From NCBI GenBank assembly GCA_031257195.1, contig JAIRPD010000127.1:1-32596 (forward strand): DNA of 32,596 nucleotides, given 5' to 3'. How positions within the stretch are numbered: position 1 is the first letter of the stretch; the number at the start of each line of letters is the position of its first letter. Made by a program: the position numbers and the translations under genes. Below are positions 1 through 6,950 of the stretch, in pieces. The notes beneath the pieces are model-generated. The model ran no database searches. It saw only the letters and a list, made by a program, of their open reading frames with translations, and had not been told where the DNA came from. Source of the stretch: Treponema sp. GTDB taxonomy: Bacteria; Spirochaetota; Spirochaetia; Treponematales; Breznakiellaceae.

Positions 1-2
1 TT

Positions 3-167
3 ATCTATCCCCTCCTGGCTTCCTATGCCGCGCCGGGGCACTCGGTGTGCCTCCAGAAAATCTCCGACAGCTTCCTCGAGGGAACCGGACCCCTTAGAAC
101 CTTCAAGCTGGATATTACCCGGCCGGGGAGGATGTCGCCCTTTACCACGGGGGTCCTGTCCTATTGA
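3..167 (+). CDS. C-terminal end of an unknown protein (partial, 5' truncated by window edge)
   Basis: An open frame runs from the window edge to TGA at 165-167 and codes for about 54 residues ending FTTGVLSY. The frame looks genuinely coding: codons are balanced, and it ends in a TGATG overlap with the ATG of the next gene at 167, the same tight coupling seen between the next two genes. It is therefore probably the last part of the first gene of an operon with the lipoprotein and the glycosidase. The visible fragment has no motif, membrane segment or repeat that I recognise, so no function is offered. The start and most of the protein lie upstream of the window. Confidence 0.6.
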   Translation: MYPLLASYAAPGHSVCLQKISDSFLEGTGPLRTFKLDITRPGRMSPFTTGVLSY

Positions 168-505
168 TGGGGGGACGGTCTTTGCCTCCCCGGGGGCTGG
201 CGGTGGCGGCCGCGGCGCTGCTGGGGGTGCTGGCCTGCGCCGCCCCGGCTTCCTGGCGCGGTACGGAGGGGGAGTCCCTGCGGGGGATGGTTAAAATCTA
301 CGGCAGCGCGCCCCGGTCCTGGGTGGGTTTTGAGGCCCAGCCGGGGGGGGAGGTGTACGCCCTGGGTCCCCCGGAACGGGCCGCGGAACTGGAGGGGGCG
401 CAGGGCCGCCTGCTGGAGCTTACCGTCCGCCGGGGCTCCCCGGCGGGGGACGGGGGGCTGTTCCCGGAGGTGGTAACGGTTCTTTCCTGGAGGGAGATCC
501 GGTGA
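167..505 (+). CDS. Small predicted lipoprotein, function unknown
   Basis: The protein is 112 aa. The N-terminus has a short basic stretch, a hydrophobic Ala/Leu segment (about residues 11-22) and a lipobox-like V-L-A-C with the Cys near residue 24, so it is probably exported and lipidated. The rest is a short, mostly polar domain (about residues 38-112) with a VVTVLSW strand near the end; I do not recognise its family. The start is taken as ATG at 167 because it overlaps the upstream stop as TGATG; a TTG one codon earlier is less likely. Its stop (503-505) overlaps the GTG start of the GH3 gene by four bases (GTGA), which indicates translational coupling. Context suggests an envelope role together with the secreted glycosidase, but that is inference. 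Confidence 0.62.
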   Translation: MGGRSLPPRGLAVAAAALLGVLACAAPASWRGTEGESLRGMVKIYGSAPRSWVGFEAQPGGEVYALGPPERAAELEGAQGRLLELTVRRGSPAGDGGLFPEVVTVLSWREIR

Positions 506-1653
506 GGGCCGGGCCGGTGATTGGCCTGGCGCTGGTCCTGGCCCTGGCGGTCCGGGCCGCCCCGGCGCCGCCCCGGAACGTCCCGCCCCTCCCGGAGGCC
601 GAACCGGCCCTGGAGGCGAAGATCGCCCAGATGCTGCTGGTGGGGTTCCGGGGCGCGGAGCTTAAGCCGGACAGCCATATCTACCGGGATGTGAAGGACC
701 TGGGCGTGGGGGGGGTGATCCTCTTTGACTACGACACGCCCTCCAGGAGCCGGCCCCGGAACATTCTTTCCCGGGAGCAGCTTACCCGGCTGTGCGGCGA
801 TCTGCGGCGGATTGCCCCGGTACGGCTTTTTATCGCCCTGGACCAGGAGGGGGGGCGGGTGAACCGGCTCCGGGGGGAGTACGGGTTCCCCCCCAGCGCC
901 GGCGCGAGGGAGATGGCCGCGGACAGGACCGGGGCCTTGACCAGGGCCCAGGCGGAGGAGACCGCCGGGCTCCTCGCGGAGGTGGGGGTGAACCTTAACT
1001 TCGCCCCCTGCGTGGACCTGGACCTGAACCCGGAAAATCCTGTTATTGGCGCTTATGGCCGGAGTTTTTCCGCCAGCCCCTCCGTGGTGGTAAAGCACGC
1101 CGCCCTTTGGATCGAGGCCCACCGCCGCCGGGGGATCCTTTCCTGCCTGAAGCACTTTCCCGGCCACGGTAGTTCCGCGGGGGATACCCACCTGGGCTGG
1201 GTGGACGTTACGGAGACCTGGCGGCGGGCGGAGCTTATCCCCTACCGCCGCCTGGCCGGCCCCGGCCTGATGGTGATGACCAGCCATGTTTTTAACGCGG
1301 CCCTGGACCCCCGCTATCCCGCTACCCTTTCCCCGCGGATTATCACGGGGCTGCTGCGGAACAAGCTGGGTTTTAAGGGGGTGGTTGTTTCCGACGACCT
1401 GGACATGGCCGCCATCAGGGCCCACTATGGCTTTGAGGAGGCCCTGGAGAGGGCGATCAACGCCGGGGTGGACCTGCTCTGCCTTTCCAACAACGGCGGC
1501 CAGTACGATCCGGCCCTGGCCTCAAAGGCGGTGGAGGCTATTCGCGGCCTGGTCCTGTCGGGCAGGGTAACCCGGGAGCGGATCGACGAAAGCTGGGGCC
1601 GGATCATGGCGCTCAAGGGGAGTTTCCTCGCCGCGAACCCGGACTCCTACTGA
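502..1653 (+). CDS. Secreted glycoside hydrolase family 3 (beta-N-acetylhexosaminidase-like)
   Basis: The protein is 383 aa, somewhat longer than cytoplasmic NagZ (about 340 aa) because of an N-terminal signal peptide (hydrophobic residues about 5-20, with an A-A-P-A cleavage region). It shows the GH3 NagZ-type pattern: ALDQEGGRVNRL near residue 113, KHFPGHG near 217-223 followed by GDTH (the Asp-His general-acid pair of bacterial NagZ enzymes), and SDDLDM near 297, which holds the expected nucleophile Asp. Such enzymes release terminal N-acetylglucosamine, typically in peptidoglycan turnover; a signal peptide puts this one in the periplasm or on the surface. Start GTG at 502 overlaps the upstream stop. 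The stop at 1651-1653 overlaps the convergent gene's stop by 7 bp, leaving no room for a separate terminator. Exact substrate is not determinable. Confidence 0.88.
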   Translation: MRAGPVIGLALVLALAVRAAPAPPRNVPPLPEAEPALEAKIAQMLLVGFRGAELKPDSHIYRDVKDLGVGGVILFDYDTPSRSRPRNILSREQLTRLCGDLRRIAPVRLFIALDQEGGRVNRLRGEYGFPPSAGAREMAADRTGALTRAQAEETAGLLAEVGVNLNFAPCVDLDLNPENPVIGAYGRSFSASPSVVVKHAALWIEAHRRRGILSCLKHFPGHGSSAGDTHLGWVDVTETWRRAELIPYRRLAGPGLMVMTSHVFNAALDPRYPATLSPRIITGLLRNKLGFKGVVVSDDLDMAAIRAHYGFEEALERAINAGVDLLCLSNNGGQYDPALASKAVEAIRGLVLSGRVTRERIDESWGRIMALKGSFLAANPDSY

Positions 1654-3158
1654 ATGTTAAAATAGTACCGTTCCAGATAGGCGGCCCGCCGCCGGGCGTC
1701 TTCGTAGCGGCCGCTCTGGGGGTACTCCCGCATCAGGCGGCGGTAGTATTCCAGGGCCCGGCGGATGTCCCGGGTGGCGGGGTTGTTCGCCTCCAGGGCC
1801 TGGCCGTAGAGCCAGTAGGCCTCGTCGCCGCCGGCGGGGTTGCTCAGCAGGTACTGATCCAGGGCGCTGAGGGCTGCGGCGACGCGGCCGCCGTCATAGT
1901 CCGCCTTTGCCCGCCGCAGTAAGTCCCCCGGGGAGACCGTCGCGCCCGCCGGGGAACCGCCGGAGGCCGCCGCGGTTTCCCCCCGTTCCACCGGGCCGGA
2001 GGGCGGCGGGGCCGGGGCGTCCCCGGCGGCGGGAACGGCGGACCCGGCGGCGCTTTCCGCGGCCGCCGCGCCGGCGGCCGGCGGCGGCCCGGAGAACGCG
2101 GCGGACGCCTCCGGCGCGTTCTCTTCTTCCAGCGGGCCGGCCTGGGCCGTAACCGGGTCCCCCGGGACGCCGCCGGGGCCGGTGGAAGGAGGCCAGCGGG
2201 GTCCGGCGTATACCCGGTCCGGGACCGCCTGGGACCTGGACCAGGCGGCGCCTGTACTCTGGGGGGGGCTTTCCACGATCACCTTAACGTAGTCGTTAAG
2301 GACAGAATCCCGGATAAAGTCCTGGCGGTTGAATTTAAGGCTGTAGCTCCCCTCCTGGTCGGCCCGGAATATAAAGGTCATGCCGTCTTCCTCCATGCGC
2401 CGGGCGTCGTAACTGACCCCCCGGCGGGAACCAAATTCCCCCAGGTAGACCCAGCCCGGCCCCCGGAAGGGGATTTCCACGTATTGCCCCGCCAGGGCCT
2501 TGACGGTCCGGGAATAGGCCAGGTCCTCCTCCGCCGGCATGGAGGGCAGGGGGGATACGGGCTGGAAGGGCATGTCCGGTATTACCGGCGTAAAGGGGGG
2601 CTCCCGGGGAGGCTCCGGCGGGGGAGGGGGCAGGCTGGGCCGGACCGCCACCGGGGGGGCCGGGGGCGGGGTTTGCCGCCCCGGTCTCGGGGGCGTGGGG
2701 CCGGGGGCGGGCGGCGCCGCCGGGGGGGGCGGAGGGGCGGGGGGAACCGGCGGCGGCGCGGGGACGGGAGGCGTTTGAACCAGCGGCGGCGGGGGTTCCG
2801 GTTCGGGAACCAGCCCGGGAATTTCCTCCGGGGGGGCGGAAGCGGGGTAGGCGCTTTCCACCAGGTCCAGTTCCGGGCTGGGGAGGTCCCCCTCCTCCGG
2901 CGGCGGCGCGGGAAGTTCCGGGGGCAGATCCGCCAGGGCCGGCCCCGGGGGCCCGGAAGCCTCCGGGGCCGCTGTTGGGTTCCCCCCGCCGGAAGCCTCC
3001 GCCGCCGGGGCTTGAGCCGGCAGCCGGGCTATGGGGGCGTCCCCCGCGCCGGGGCCGCCGGCGCAGGAAAAAACCGCCCCCGCGGCGAGGATCCCCAGGG
3101 CCAGGGGGACCGCCCGAAGGGCCGCCGGAACGCCCGGAGGAACCGCGAAAGGTTTCAC
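1647..3158 (-). CDS. Proline-rich lipoprotein with C-terminal TPR-like domain
   Basis: The protein is 503 aa. The start is set at GTG 3158 because it follows an AAGGAGG-type ribosome site and sits 13 bp after the upstream gene's stop; a longer open frame upstream is just overlap with that gene. The signal peptide ends in V-F-S-C (Cys about 32), a relaxed spirochaetal lipobox. Then come a long Pro/Ala/Glu-rich region (about 45-235) with runs of consecutive prolines, a folded domain (about 245-330) containing [21 protein letters not shown], a second Ala/Pro-rich linker, and a C-terminal TPR-like segment (about 410-500) with [12 protein letters not shown] and [21 protein letters not shown], similar to YbgF/BamD-type repeats. 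It is likely a periplasmic protein tethered to a membrane, with the proline region as a spacer. The function is unknown. It follows a small membrane protein in the same transcript. Confidence 0.82.
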   Translation of the reverse strand: MKPFAVPPGVPAALRAVPLALGILAAGAVFSCAGGPGAGDAPIARLPAQAPAAEASGGGNPTAAPEASGPPGPALADLPPELPAPPPEEGDLPSPELDLVESAYPASAPPEEIPGLVPEPEPPPPLVQTPPVPAPPPVPPAPPPPPAAPPAPGPTPPRPGRQTPPPAPPVAVRPSLPPPPPEPPREPPFTPVIPDMPFQPVSPLPSMPAEEDLAYSRTVKALAGQYVEIPFRGPGWVYLGEFGSRRGVSYDARRMEEDGMTFIFRADQEGSYSLKFNRQDFIRDSVLNDYVKVIVESPPQSTGAAWSRSQAVPDRVYAGPRWPPSTGPGGVPGDPVTAQAGPLEEENAPEASAAFSGPPPAAGAAAAESAAGSAVPAAGDAPAPPPSGPVERGETAAASGGSPAGATVSPGDLLRRAKADYDGGRVAAALSALDQYLLSNPAGGDEAYWLYGQALEANNPATRDIRRALEYYRRLMREYPQSGRYEDARRRAAYLERYYFNIQ

Positions 3159-3171
3159 CGCCCCCTCCTTT

Positions 3172-3588
3172 TCATGGGACCTTCTCCAGTATCGCGTCCA
3201 CCCCGGACTCAATCCGCCGCCGCCAGGCTTCCTCGTTTCCCTCCGCGGGATCGGTCCAGAACGGCCGGGCGTCTTCCTCGCTCCAGCCGTCCCTGGGCTC
3301 CCGCTCCAAAAGCACGCCGGGCACAAAATCCGGCTCATAGGGAAGGAAAAAGTCCTCCGCCGGGGAGATCGCCCCGGCGTCCCCCAGGGGAACCTCCTCC
3401 GCCGGGGCGGCGGATCGGGGGGGGAGGGACCGCTTGACGGCGAGGATAATCAGAAGGATGATAATGACCAGGAGGCCCGCCGCGGCGATCAAGAGGAGCC
3501 GCCGCTGGGCTTTAAGAACGGCCCCCAGCCTGGAAAAAAGGGGCCCTATGTTGTCAGCCAGCCCCGAAAAAACATCCCCCACTCCCAT
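3172..3588 (-). CDS. Small single-pass membrane protein, function unknown
   Basis: The protein is 138 aa: a cytoplasmic N-terminus (residues 1-30), one strong transmembrane segment (about 31-51, [19 protein letters not shown]) and a polar, acidic domain rich in Pro, Asp and Glu ending AILEKVP. The start is set at ATG 3588 by the promoter: a perfectly spaced -35/-10 pair lies directly upstream with only 6 nt between the -10 and the ATG, so more upstream frames are not transcribed. There is no Shine-Dalgarno sequence, which implies a leaderless mRNA. It lies 13 bp ahead of the TPR lipoprotein, so the two probably form one operon and may act together in the envelope. I do not recognise the family. 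Confidence 0.75.
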   Translation of the reverse strand: MGVGDVFSGLADNIGPLFSRLGAVLKAQRRLLLIAAAGLLVIIILLIILAVKRSLPPRSAAPAEEVPLGDAGAISPAEDFFLPYEPDFVPGVLLEREPRDGWSEEDARPFWTDPAEGNEEAWRRRIESGVDAILEKVP

Positions 3589-3594
3589 AACTTG

Positions 3595-3623
3595 AGTATA
3601 CCAGTTTTTTTTGCTAGTGTGAA
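3595..3623 (-). promoter_or_regulatory. Promoter of the membrane protein/TPR lipoprotein operon (leaderless type)
   Basis: On the minus strand, -35 TTCACA (3618-3623), 17-bp spacer including an A8 run, and -10 TATACT (3595-3600). The -10 ends 6 nt before ATG 3588, so transcription should start at or within a base of the start codon. Confidence 0.75.
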
Positions 3624-3642
3624 TGAGGAACAGGAGATACCC

Positions 3643-4719
3643 ATGAACGAACGGCTCGATTCCATGCTGCGGCGCCACGCGGAGGTTTCCCGGCTCATTG
3701 AGGACCCGGCGCTGACCCGGGATCAGCGTAAATACCGGGACACAATGAAGGAGTACGCCCAGCTTAACGCCATAGCGGAAGCGGCCAGGGAAACAAGCGT
3801 CCTCGCGGAACGGATCGAGGGGGCCCGGGCCATGATCCAGGACGAAAAAGACCCGGACATGAAGGAGCTGGCCCGGGAGGAACTGCGGGAGCTGGAAACC
3901 CGGCTCCAGGACGCCGGCGACAGGCTGAAGTTCCTCCTGATTCCCCGGGATCCCCTGGACGACAAGAACATTATCATGGAGATCCGGGCCGGTACGGGCG
4001 GGGACGAGGCGGCGCTGTTCGCCGCGGATCTCTACCGCATGTATTCCCGGTTCGCGGAAACCCGGGGCTGGAAGTTCGAGATCATGAGCGCCAACGAGAC
4101 CGGGCTGGGGGGCTTTAAGGAAATTATCTTTTCGATCAGCGGCGGCAGCGTGTACGAAAATCTCCGGTACGAGTCGGGGGTACACCGGGTCCAGCGGGTC
4201 CCCGCCACGGAGGCCTCGGGGCGGATCCATACCTCCGCGGTTACCGTGGCGGTGCTTCCCGAGGCGGACGAGACGGAGATCGACCTGAAGCAGGAGGACC
4301 TGCGGATAGACGTGATGCGGGCCGGCGGTCCCGGGGGCCAGTGCGTTAACACCACCGATTCGGCGGTGCGGATCACCCACCTGCCCACGGGGATTACCGT
4401 CCACTGCCAGGACGAAAAAAGCCAGATCAAAAACAAAGCCAAGGCCATGCGGATCCTCCGGGCCCGGATATACGAGATGGAGGAGGCCAAGGCCCAGGCG
4501 GAACGGGCGGAGGCCCGGAAGACCCAGGTGGGCAGCGGGGACCGGTCGGAGCGGATCCGGACCTACAATTTCCCCCAAAACCGGCTGACGGATCACCGGA
4601 TCAACCTGACCCTCTACAAGCTGGACCTGATCATGCAGGGGGACGTGGCGGAGCTGTTCGACGCCCTTAAGCTTTCCGCCCGGGAGGACCTGCTGGGCGC
4701 CGCGGCGGCGGGGGCCTAG
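3643..4719 (+). CDS. prfA: Peptide chain release factor 1 (RF1)
   Basis: The protein is 358 aa, the normal RF1 length. It recognises UAA and UAG stop codons in the ribosomal A site and triggers release of the finished protein. The PAT tripeptide that reads the stop codon is present in [19 protein letters not shown] (about residues 187-189), and the catalytic GGQ loop appears as [19 protein letters not shown] (about 228-246); the PAT marks it as RF1 rather than RF2. The start ATG at 3643 has an AGGAG ribosome site 7 bp upstream. It heads a tightly packed run with the PanE-like and YjbQ genes. The prmC/hemK methyltransferase that often follows prfA is not here; a reductase takes its place. Confidence 0.97.
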   Translation: MNERLDSMLRRHAEVSRLIEDPALTRDQRKYRDTMKEYAQLNAIAEAARETSVLAERIEGARAMIQDEKDPDMKELAREELRELETRLQDAGDRLKFLLIPRDPLDDKNIIMEIRAGTGGDEAALFAADLYRMYSRFAETRGWKFEIMSANETGLGGFKEIIFSISGGSVYENLRYESGVHRVQRVPATEASGRIHTSAVTVAVLPEADETEIDLKQEDLRIDVMRAGGPGGQCVNTTDSAVRITHLPTGITVHCQDEKSQIKNKAKAMRILRARIYEMEEAKAQAERAEARKTQVGSGDRSERIRTYNFPQNRLTDHRINLTLYKLDLIMQGDVAELFDALKLSAREDLLGAAAAGA

Positions 4720-4723
4720 GGGA

Positions 4724-5755
4724 ATGGAAACGGCTGTCTACGGCGCGGGCGCCATGGGTACGGTGCTGGGGGCCTTCCTCAGCGGGGCGGGGCTTCGGCC
4801 GGACCTGATAAGCCGGAACCGGGACCATGTGGAGGCCCTGCGAAAGAACGGCGCCCGGATCACCGGGGGCGCGGCGCTGACGGTCCCGGTGAGCGCGCTG
4901 CTCCCGGAGGAGATGGAAAAGCGCTACGACCTGATCATCCTCCTTACTAAACAACTGGACAACCGGGCTTCGGCGGAACGGCTTATCCCCTTCCTCGCCC
5001 CCGGGGGGACGGTCCTTACCCTGCAGAACGGCATCCCCGAGCCGGGGCTGGCCGGGGTCCTGGGGGAAGACCGGGTGATGGGGGGGATCGCTGTCTGGGG
5101 GGCGGGCCTGGCGGGGCCGGGGGCCGCGGAGCTGACCAGCGCCCGGGAAAGTATGCGTTTTGGCATTGGGGTTCCCTGGAAGGGGCCCGCCGCGGAGGTG
5201 CTAAAACCCCGGCTCCCGGAGATCAAGGCCCTGCTGGAACGGGTGTGTCCGGTTACCATCGAAGAAAACTTTATGGGCCTCCGGTGGAGTAAGCTCCTGG
5301 TGAACGCGGCTTTTAGCGGTCTTTCGGCGCTGACGGGCTGGACCTTTGGGCGCGTCGCGGGGGACCGCCGGGGCCGGGAACTGGCGCTGCGGATTATCGG
5401 GGAGTGCGTGGCGGTCTGCCGGGCCGCGGGGGAGACGATTGCCCCGGTGCGGGGGGGGCTCCGGGCGGAGGCGTTCTTTTCCGGCCCCCTGGCCCGGTTT
5501 GCGGCGGGGTTTGTCCTGCCCCTGGCGGTGCGGAAGCACGCCCGGATTCGGTCGGGTATGATTGCCGATTTGGACCGGGGCAGGAGGACCGAGGTGGACG
5601 CGATTAACGGGGTAGTCTGCGACTGGGGTCTGAAATATGGCGCGGCGGCGCCGGTGAACCGCCGGGTGGTAGAGCTGGTTCACGCGCTTGAGCGGGGGGA
5701 ACGGTCCCGCGGCCCGGAAAATCTTGACCTGCTCCGCCGGGAGGTTCGACGATGA
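4724..5755 (+). CDS. Ketopantoate reductase family protein (PanE/ApbA-like)
   Basis: The protein is 343 aa. The N-terminal Rossmann NAD(P)-binding motif GAGAMGTVLG is at about residues 7-16, and the LLTKQLD strand and LTLQNGIPE loop typical of the family follow. The C-terminal ApbA_C domain has RWSKLLVNAAFSGLSALTG, whose Lys matches the catalytic Lys, and the substrate-binding segment SGMIADLDRGRRTEVDAINGVV. PanE reduces 2-dehydropantoate to pantoate with NADPH in pantothenate/CoA synthesis, but many paralogues act on other 2-oxo acids, and at 343 aa this one is longer than classical PanE (about 300). No other pantothenate gene is nearby. It starts 4 bp after prfA, and its last codons overlap the next start by ATGA, so it is translated as part of the prfA run. 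Confidence 0.85.
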   Translation: METAVYGAGAMGTVLGAFLSGAGLRPDLISRNRDHVEALRKNGARITGGAALTVPVSALLPEEMEKRYDLIILLTKQLDNRASAERLIPFLAPGGTVLTLQNGIPEPGLAGVLGEDRVMGGIAVWGAGLAGPGAAELTSARESMRFGIGVPWKGPAAEVLKPRLPEIKALLERVCPVTIEENFMGLRWSKLLVNAAFSGLSALTGWTFGRVAGDRRGRELALRIIGECVAVCRAAGETIAPVRGGLRAEAFFSGPLARFAAGFVLPLAVRKHARIRSGMIADLDRGRRTEVDAINGVVCDWGLKYGAAAPVNRRVVELVHALERGERSRGPENLDLLRREVRR

Positions 5756-6156
5756 CGGCGCTTTCGGAGTTTTCTGTTTCCACCAAGTTCAGGAATCAGT
5801 GGATCAACATTACCGGGGAGACGCGGCGGGCGGTGGCCGCCTCGGGGGTGCGGGAGGGGCTGTGTGTGGTCTTTGTCCCCCATACCACCGCGGCGGTAAC
5901 GGTGAACGAAAACGCCGATCCCGATGTGCCCCGGGATGTGATGCTGGCGCTGGGGTCTATTTCCCCGGACCGGGGGGACTTTCTCCACGGTGAGGGGAAT
6001 TCCGCGGCCCATGTGAAAACGAGCTTGGTGGGTCCTTCGGTAACGGTGATTGTTTCCGGGGGCGGGCTCCTCCTGGGGACTTGGCAGGGGGTGTGGTTTA
6101 ACGAGTATGACGGCCCCCGGACCCGAAAGGTCCTGGTGAGGGTCCTGGGGGAATGA
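5752..6156 (+). CDS. YjbQ family protein (UPF0047; secondary thiamine-phosphate synthase-type)
   Basis: The protein is 134 aa, the whole-family length. The N-terminus has the FRNQWINITGE strand, the centre has VPHTTAAVTVNENADPDVPRD, and the C-terminus has the hallmark HGEGNSAAHVKTSLVGPS followed by LLLGTWQGVWFNEYDGPR. The conserved His and Glu residues in these segments are those of the YjbQ fold. Some members show weak thiamine-phosphate synthase activity, but the true cellular role is not settled. The ATG at 5752 overlaps the PanE-like stop by 4 bp, and its own stop overlaps the start of the repeat ORF by 4 bp, so three genes in a row are linked through ATGA junctions. Confidence 0.9.
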   Translation: MTALSEFSVSTKFRNQWINITGETRRAVAASGVREGLCVVFVPHTTAAVTVNENADPDVPRDVMLALGSISPDRGDFLHGEGNSAAHVKTSLVGPSVTVIVSGGGLLLGTWQGVWFNEYDGPRTRKVLVRVLGE

Positions 6157-6698
6157 TGCCTATTTCAAAGCCCGTTCCAAAGCCCGCGCCCATTCCGGCG
6201 CTTTCAGAGCCCGTTCCGGGGTCCGTTCCGGAGCCCGTTCCGGGCTTTTCAGAACCCGTGGGAGAACGCGCGGAGCCTCTCCCGGGCCTTTCGGAGCCCG
6301 TAGAACACGCTCCAGAAGTCCTGGAACATGTTCTAGAAAGTGTAGAACATGCTCTAGAAGTCGTAGAACATGTTCTAGAAACCCTAGAACATGTTCCAGA
6401 AGTCGTAGAACATGTTCCAGAAACCCTAGAACATGCTCTAGAAGTTGTAGAACATGTTCCAGAAACCCTAGAACATGTTCTAGAAAGTGTAGAACATGTT
6501 CTAGAAGTTGTAGAACATGTTCTGGGGGTCCTGGAAACCTCCCCGGAAAAGATAGAACGGTTTCCCGGGGTCCTCAAAACCTTCCTGGAAGTGGTGGAAC
6601 GGTTTCCCGCCGTCCTGCGGTCCGTTCCAGAGCCCGTTCCGGAGCCCGTTCCGGGCTTTTTAGAACCCGTAGGAGAACGCGCGGATCCCGTTCCCTAA
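6153..6698 (+). CDS. Heptapeptide-repeat protein encoded by a 21-bp minisatellite (questionable gene)
   Basis: The open frame has 181 codons and starts with ATGATG at 6153, overlapping the YjbQ stop as ATGA, which argues for translational coupling. The product has Pro-Val-Pro-Glu flanks, two copies of the segment EPVPEPVPGF-[SL]-EPVGERA, around a core of 15 heptads of consensus [VL]-E-H-[VA]-[LP]-E-[VTS] (about residues 50-154). There is no signal peptide, membrane segment or known domain. The heptads have hydrophobic residues at positions 1, 4, 5 and 7 and could be amphipathic, but the prolines at position 5 in several units would break a helix. Because the unit length is a multiple of three and stop-free in this frame, a long frame could also arise passively from DNA repeats; the minus strand is open across the array too. 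Whether protein or DNA is selected is open. Confidence 0.4.
   Translation: MMPISKPVPKPAPIPALSEPVPGSVPEPVPGFSEPVGERAEPLPGLSEPVEHAPEVLEHVLESVEHALEVVEHVLETLEHVPEVVEHVPETLEHALEVVEHVPETLEHVLESVEHVLEVVEHVLGVLETSPEKIERFPGVLKTFLEVVERFPAVLRSVPEPVPEPVPGFLEPVGERADPVP
6230..6274 (+). repeat. 45-bp direct repeat, left copy (pair at 6641-6685)
   Basis: This 45-bp block, starting GGAGCCCGTTCCGGGCTTTT, recurs at 6641-6685 with two mismatches. The two copies bracket the 21-bp array, so the whole unit looks like the product of duplication and expansion. A more degenerate relative follows the ORF stop at about 6700-6745. Confidence 0.85.
6300..6614 (+). repeat. Tandem array of fifteen 21-bp units with a palindromic core
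   Basis: Units start every 21 bp from 6300. The first eleven are close copies of GTAGAACATGTTCTAGAAGTY, and the last four (6531-6614) are degenerate. The core TAGAACATGTTCTA is a perfect palindrome in several units, and the first eleven units keep at least most of it; changes are mainly T/C swaps. The array lies inside the ORF 6153-6698. Confidence 0.9.
6641..6685 (+). repeat. 45-bp direct repeat, right copy (pair at 6230-6274)
   Basis: This is the right-hand partner of the block at 6230-6274; only two of 45 positions differ. It encodes the C-terminal EPVPGFLEPVGERA segment of the repeat ORF. Confidence 0.85.
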
Positions 6699-6733
6699 GT
6701 AGGGCCCGTTCCAGGGCTCGTAGAAGGGTTCCC

Positions 6734-6877
6734 GGTAGTTCTGAACCCCCCCCTCCCCCCGAAGGGGGCGAAGGGGGCGAAGAAAGGCCCCCAGTGGTTC
6801 TGACCCCCCCTCCCCCCGAAGGGGCAAAGGGGGCGAAGAAAGGACCCCGGTGGTTCTAAAACCCCCCGAAGGGGGTT
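6734..6877 (+). repeat. Three degenerate ~57-bp GC-rich tandem repeats downstream of the repeat ORF
   Basis: Copies begin near 6734, 6793 and 6849 (spacing 59 and 56 bp). Each has a GGTTCT-like block, then a run of C (six or more), GAA, and a G run; copies 1 and 2 add AAGGGGGCGAAGAAAGG. The third is truncated, and its C-run/GAA/G-run forms the terminator-like hairpin before livJ. No gene is visible in 6699-6950. Confidence 0.75.
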
Positions 6878-6887
6878 GCATTTTTTT
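6860..6887 (+). terminator. Intrinsic terminator upstream of livJ
   Basis: Stem AACCCCC (6860-6866) pairs with GGGGGTT (6871-6877) across a CGAA loop, followed 3 nt later by seven T (6881-6887). It would end transcription from the prfA run. Its T-tract lies inside the spacer of the proposed livJ promoter. Confidence 0.65.
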
Positions 6888-6904
6888 GGGGATTCCGGTA
6901 TAAC
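6876..6904 (+). promoter_or_regulatory. Candidate livJ promoter
   Basis: TTGCAT (6876-6881), 17-bp spacer and TATAAC (6899-6904). The -10 is good and the -35 is poor (3 of 6). The predicted start is near 6911, giving a leader of about 40 nt with a GGAGG ribosome site before ATG 6951. Confidence 0.5.
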
Positions 6905-6950
6905 TGAGCTTTGCGGAACGACCAAATTTGAGAAGGAACGGAGGAAAAGA

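Noticed and set aside
298-1425. 375-aa minus-strand ORF opposite the GH3 gene
   Set aside because: It is the shadow of a clearly homologous gene in GC-rich DNA; the product is low-complexity Gly/Pro/His with no family.
6098-6577. Cys/Ser/Thr-rich minus-strand ORF across the repeats
   Set aside because: It arises from the stop-free 21-bp unit read backwards, overlaps yjbQ, and has no ribosome site or promoter.
6300-6614. CRISPR array
   Set aside because: Repeats are directly abutting 21-bp units with no unique spacers, and lie in an open frame.
6300-6614. LexA/DinR operator array (GAAC...GTTC)
   Set aside because: The Gram-positive LexA box has GAAC and GTTC separated by 4 nt; here only 2 nt separate them, and no SOS gene is adjacent.
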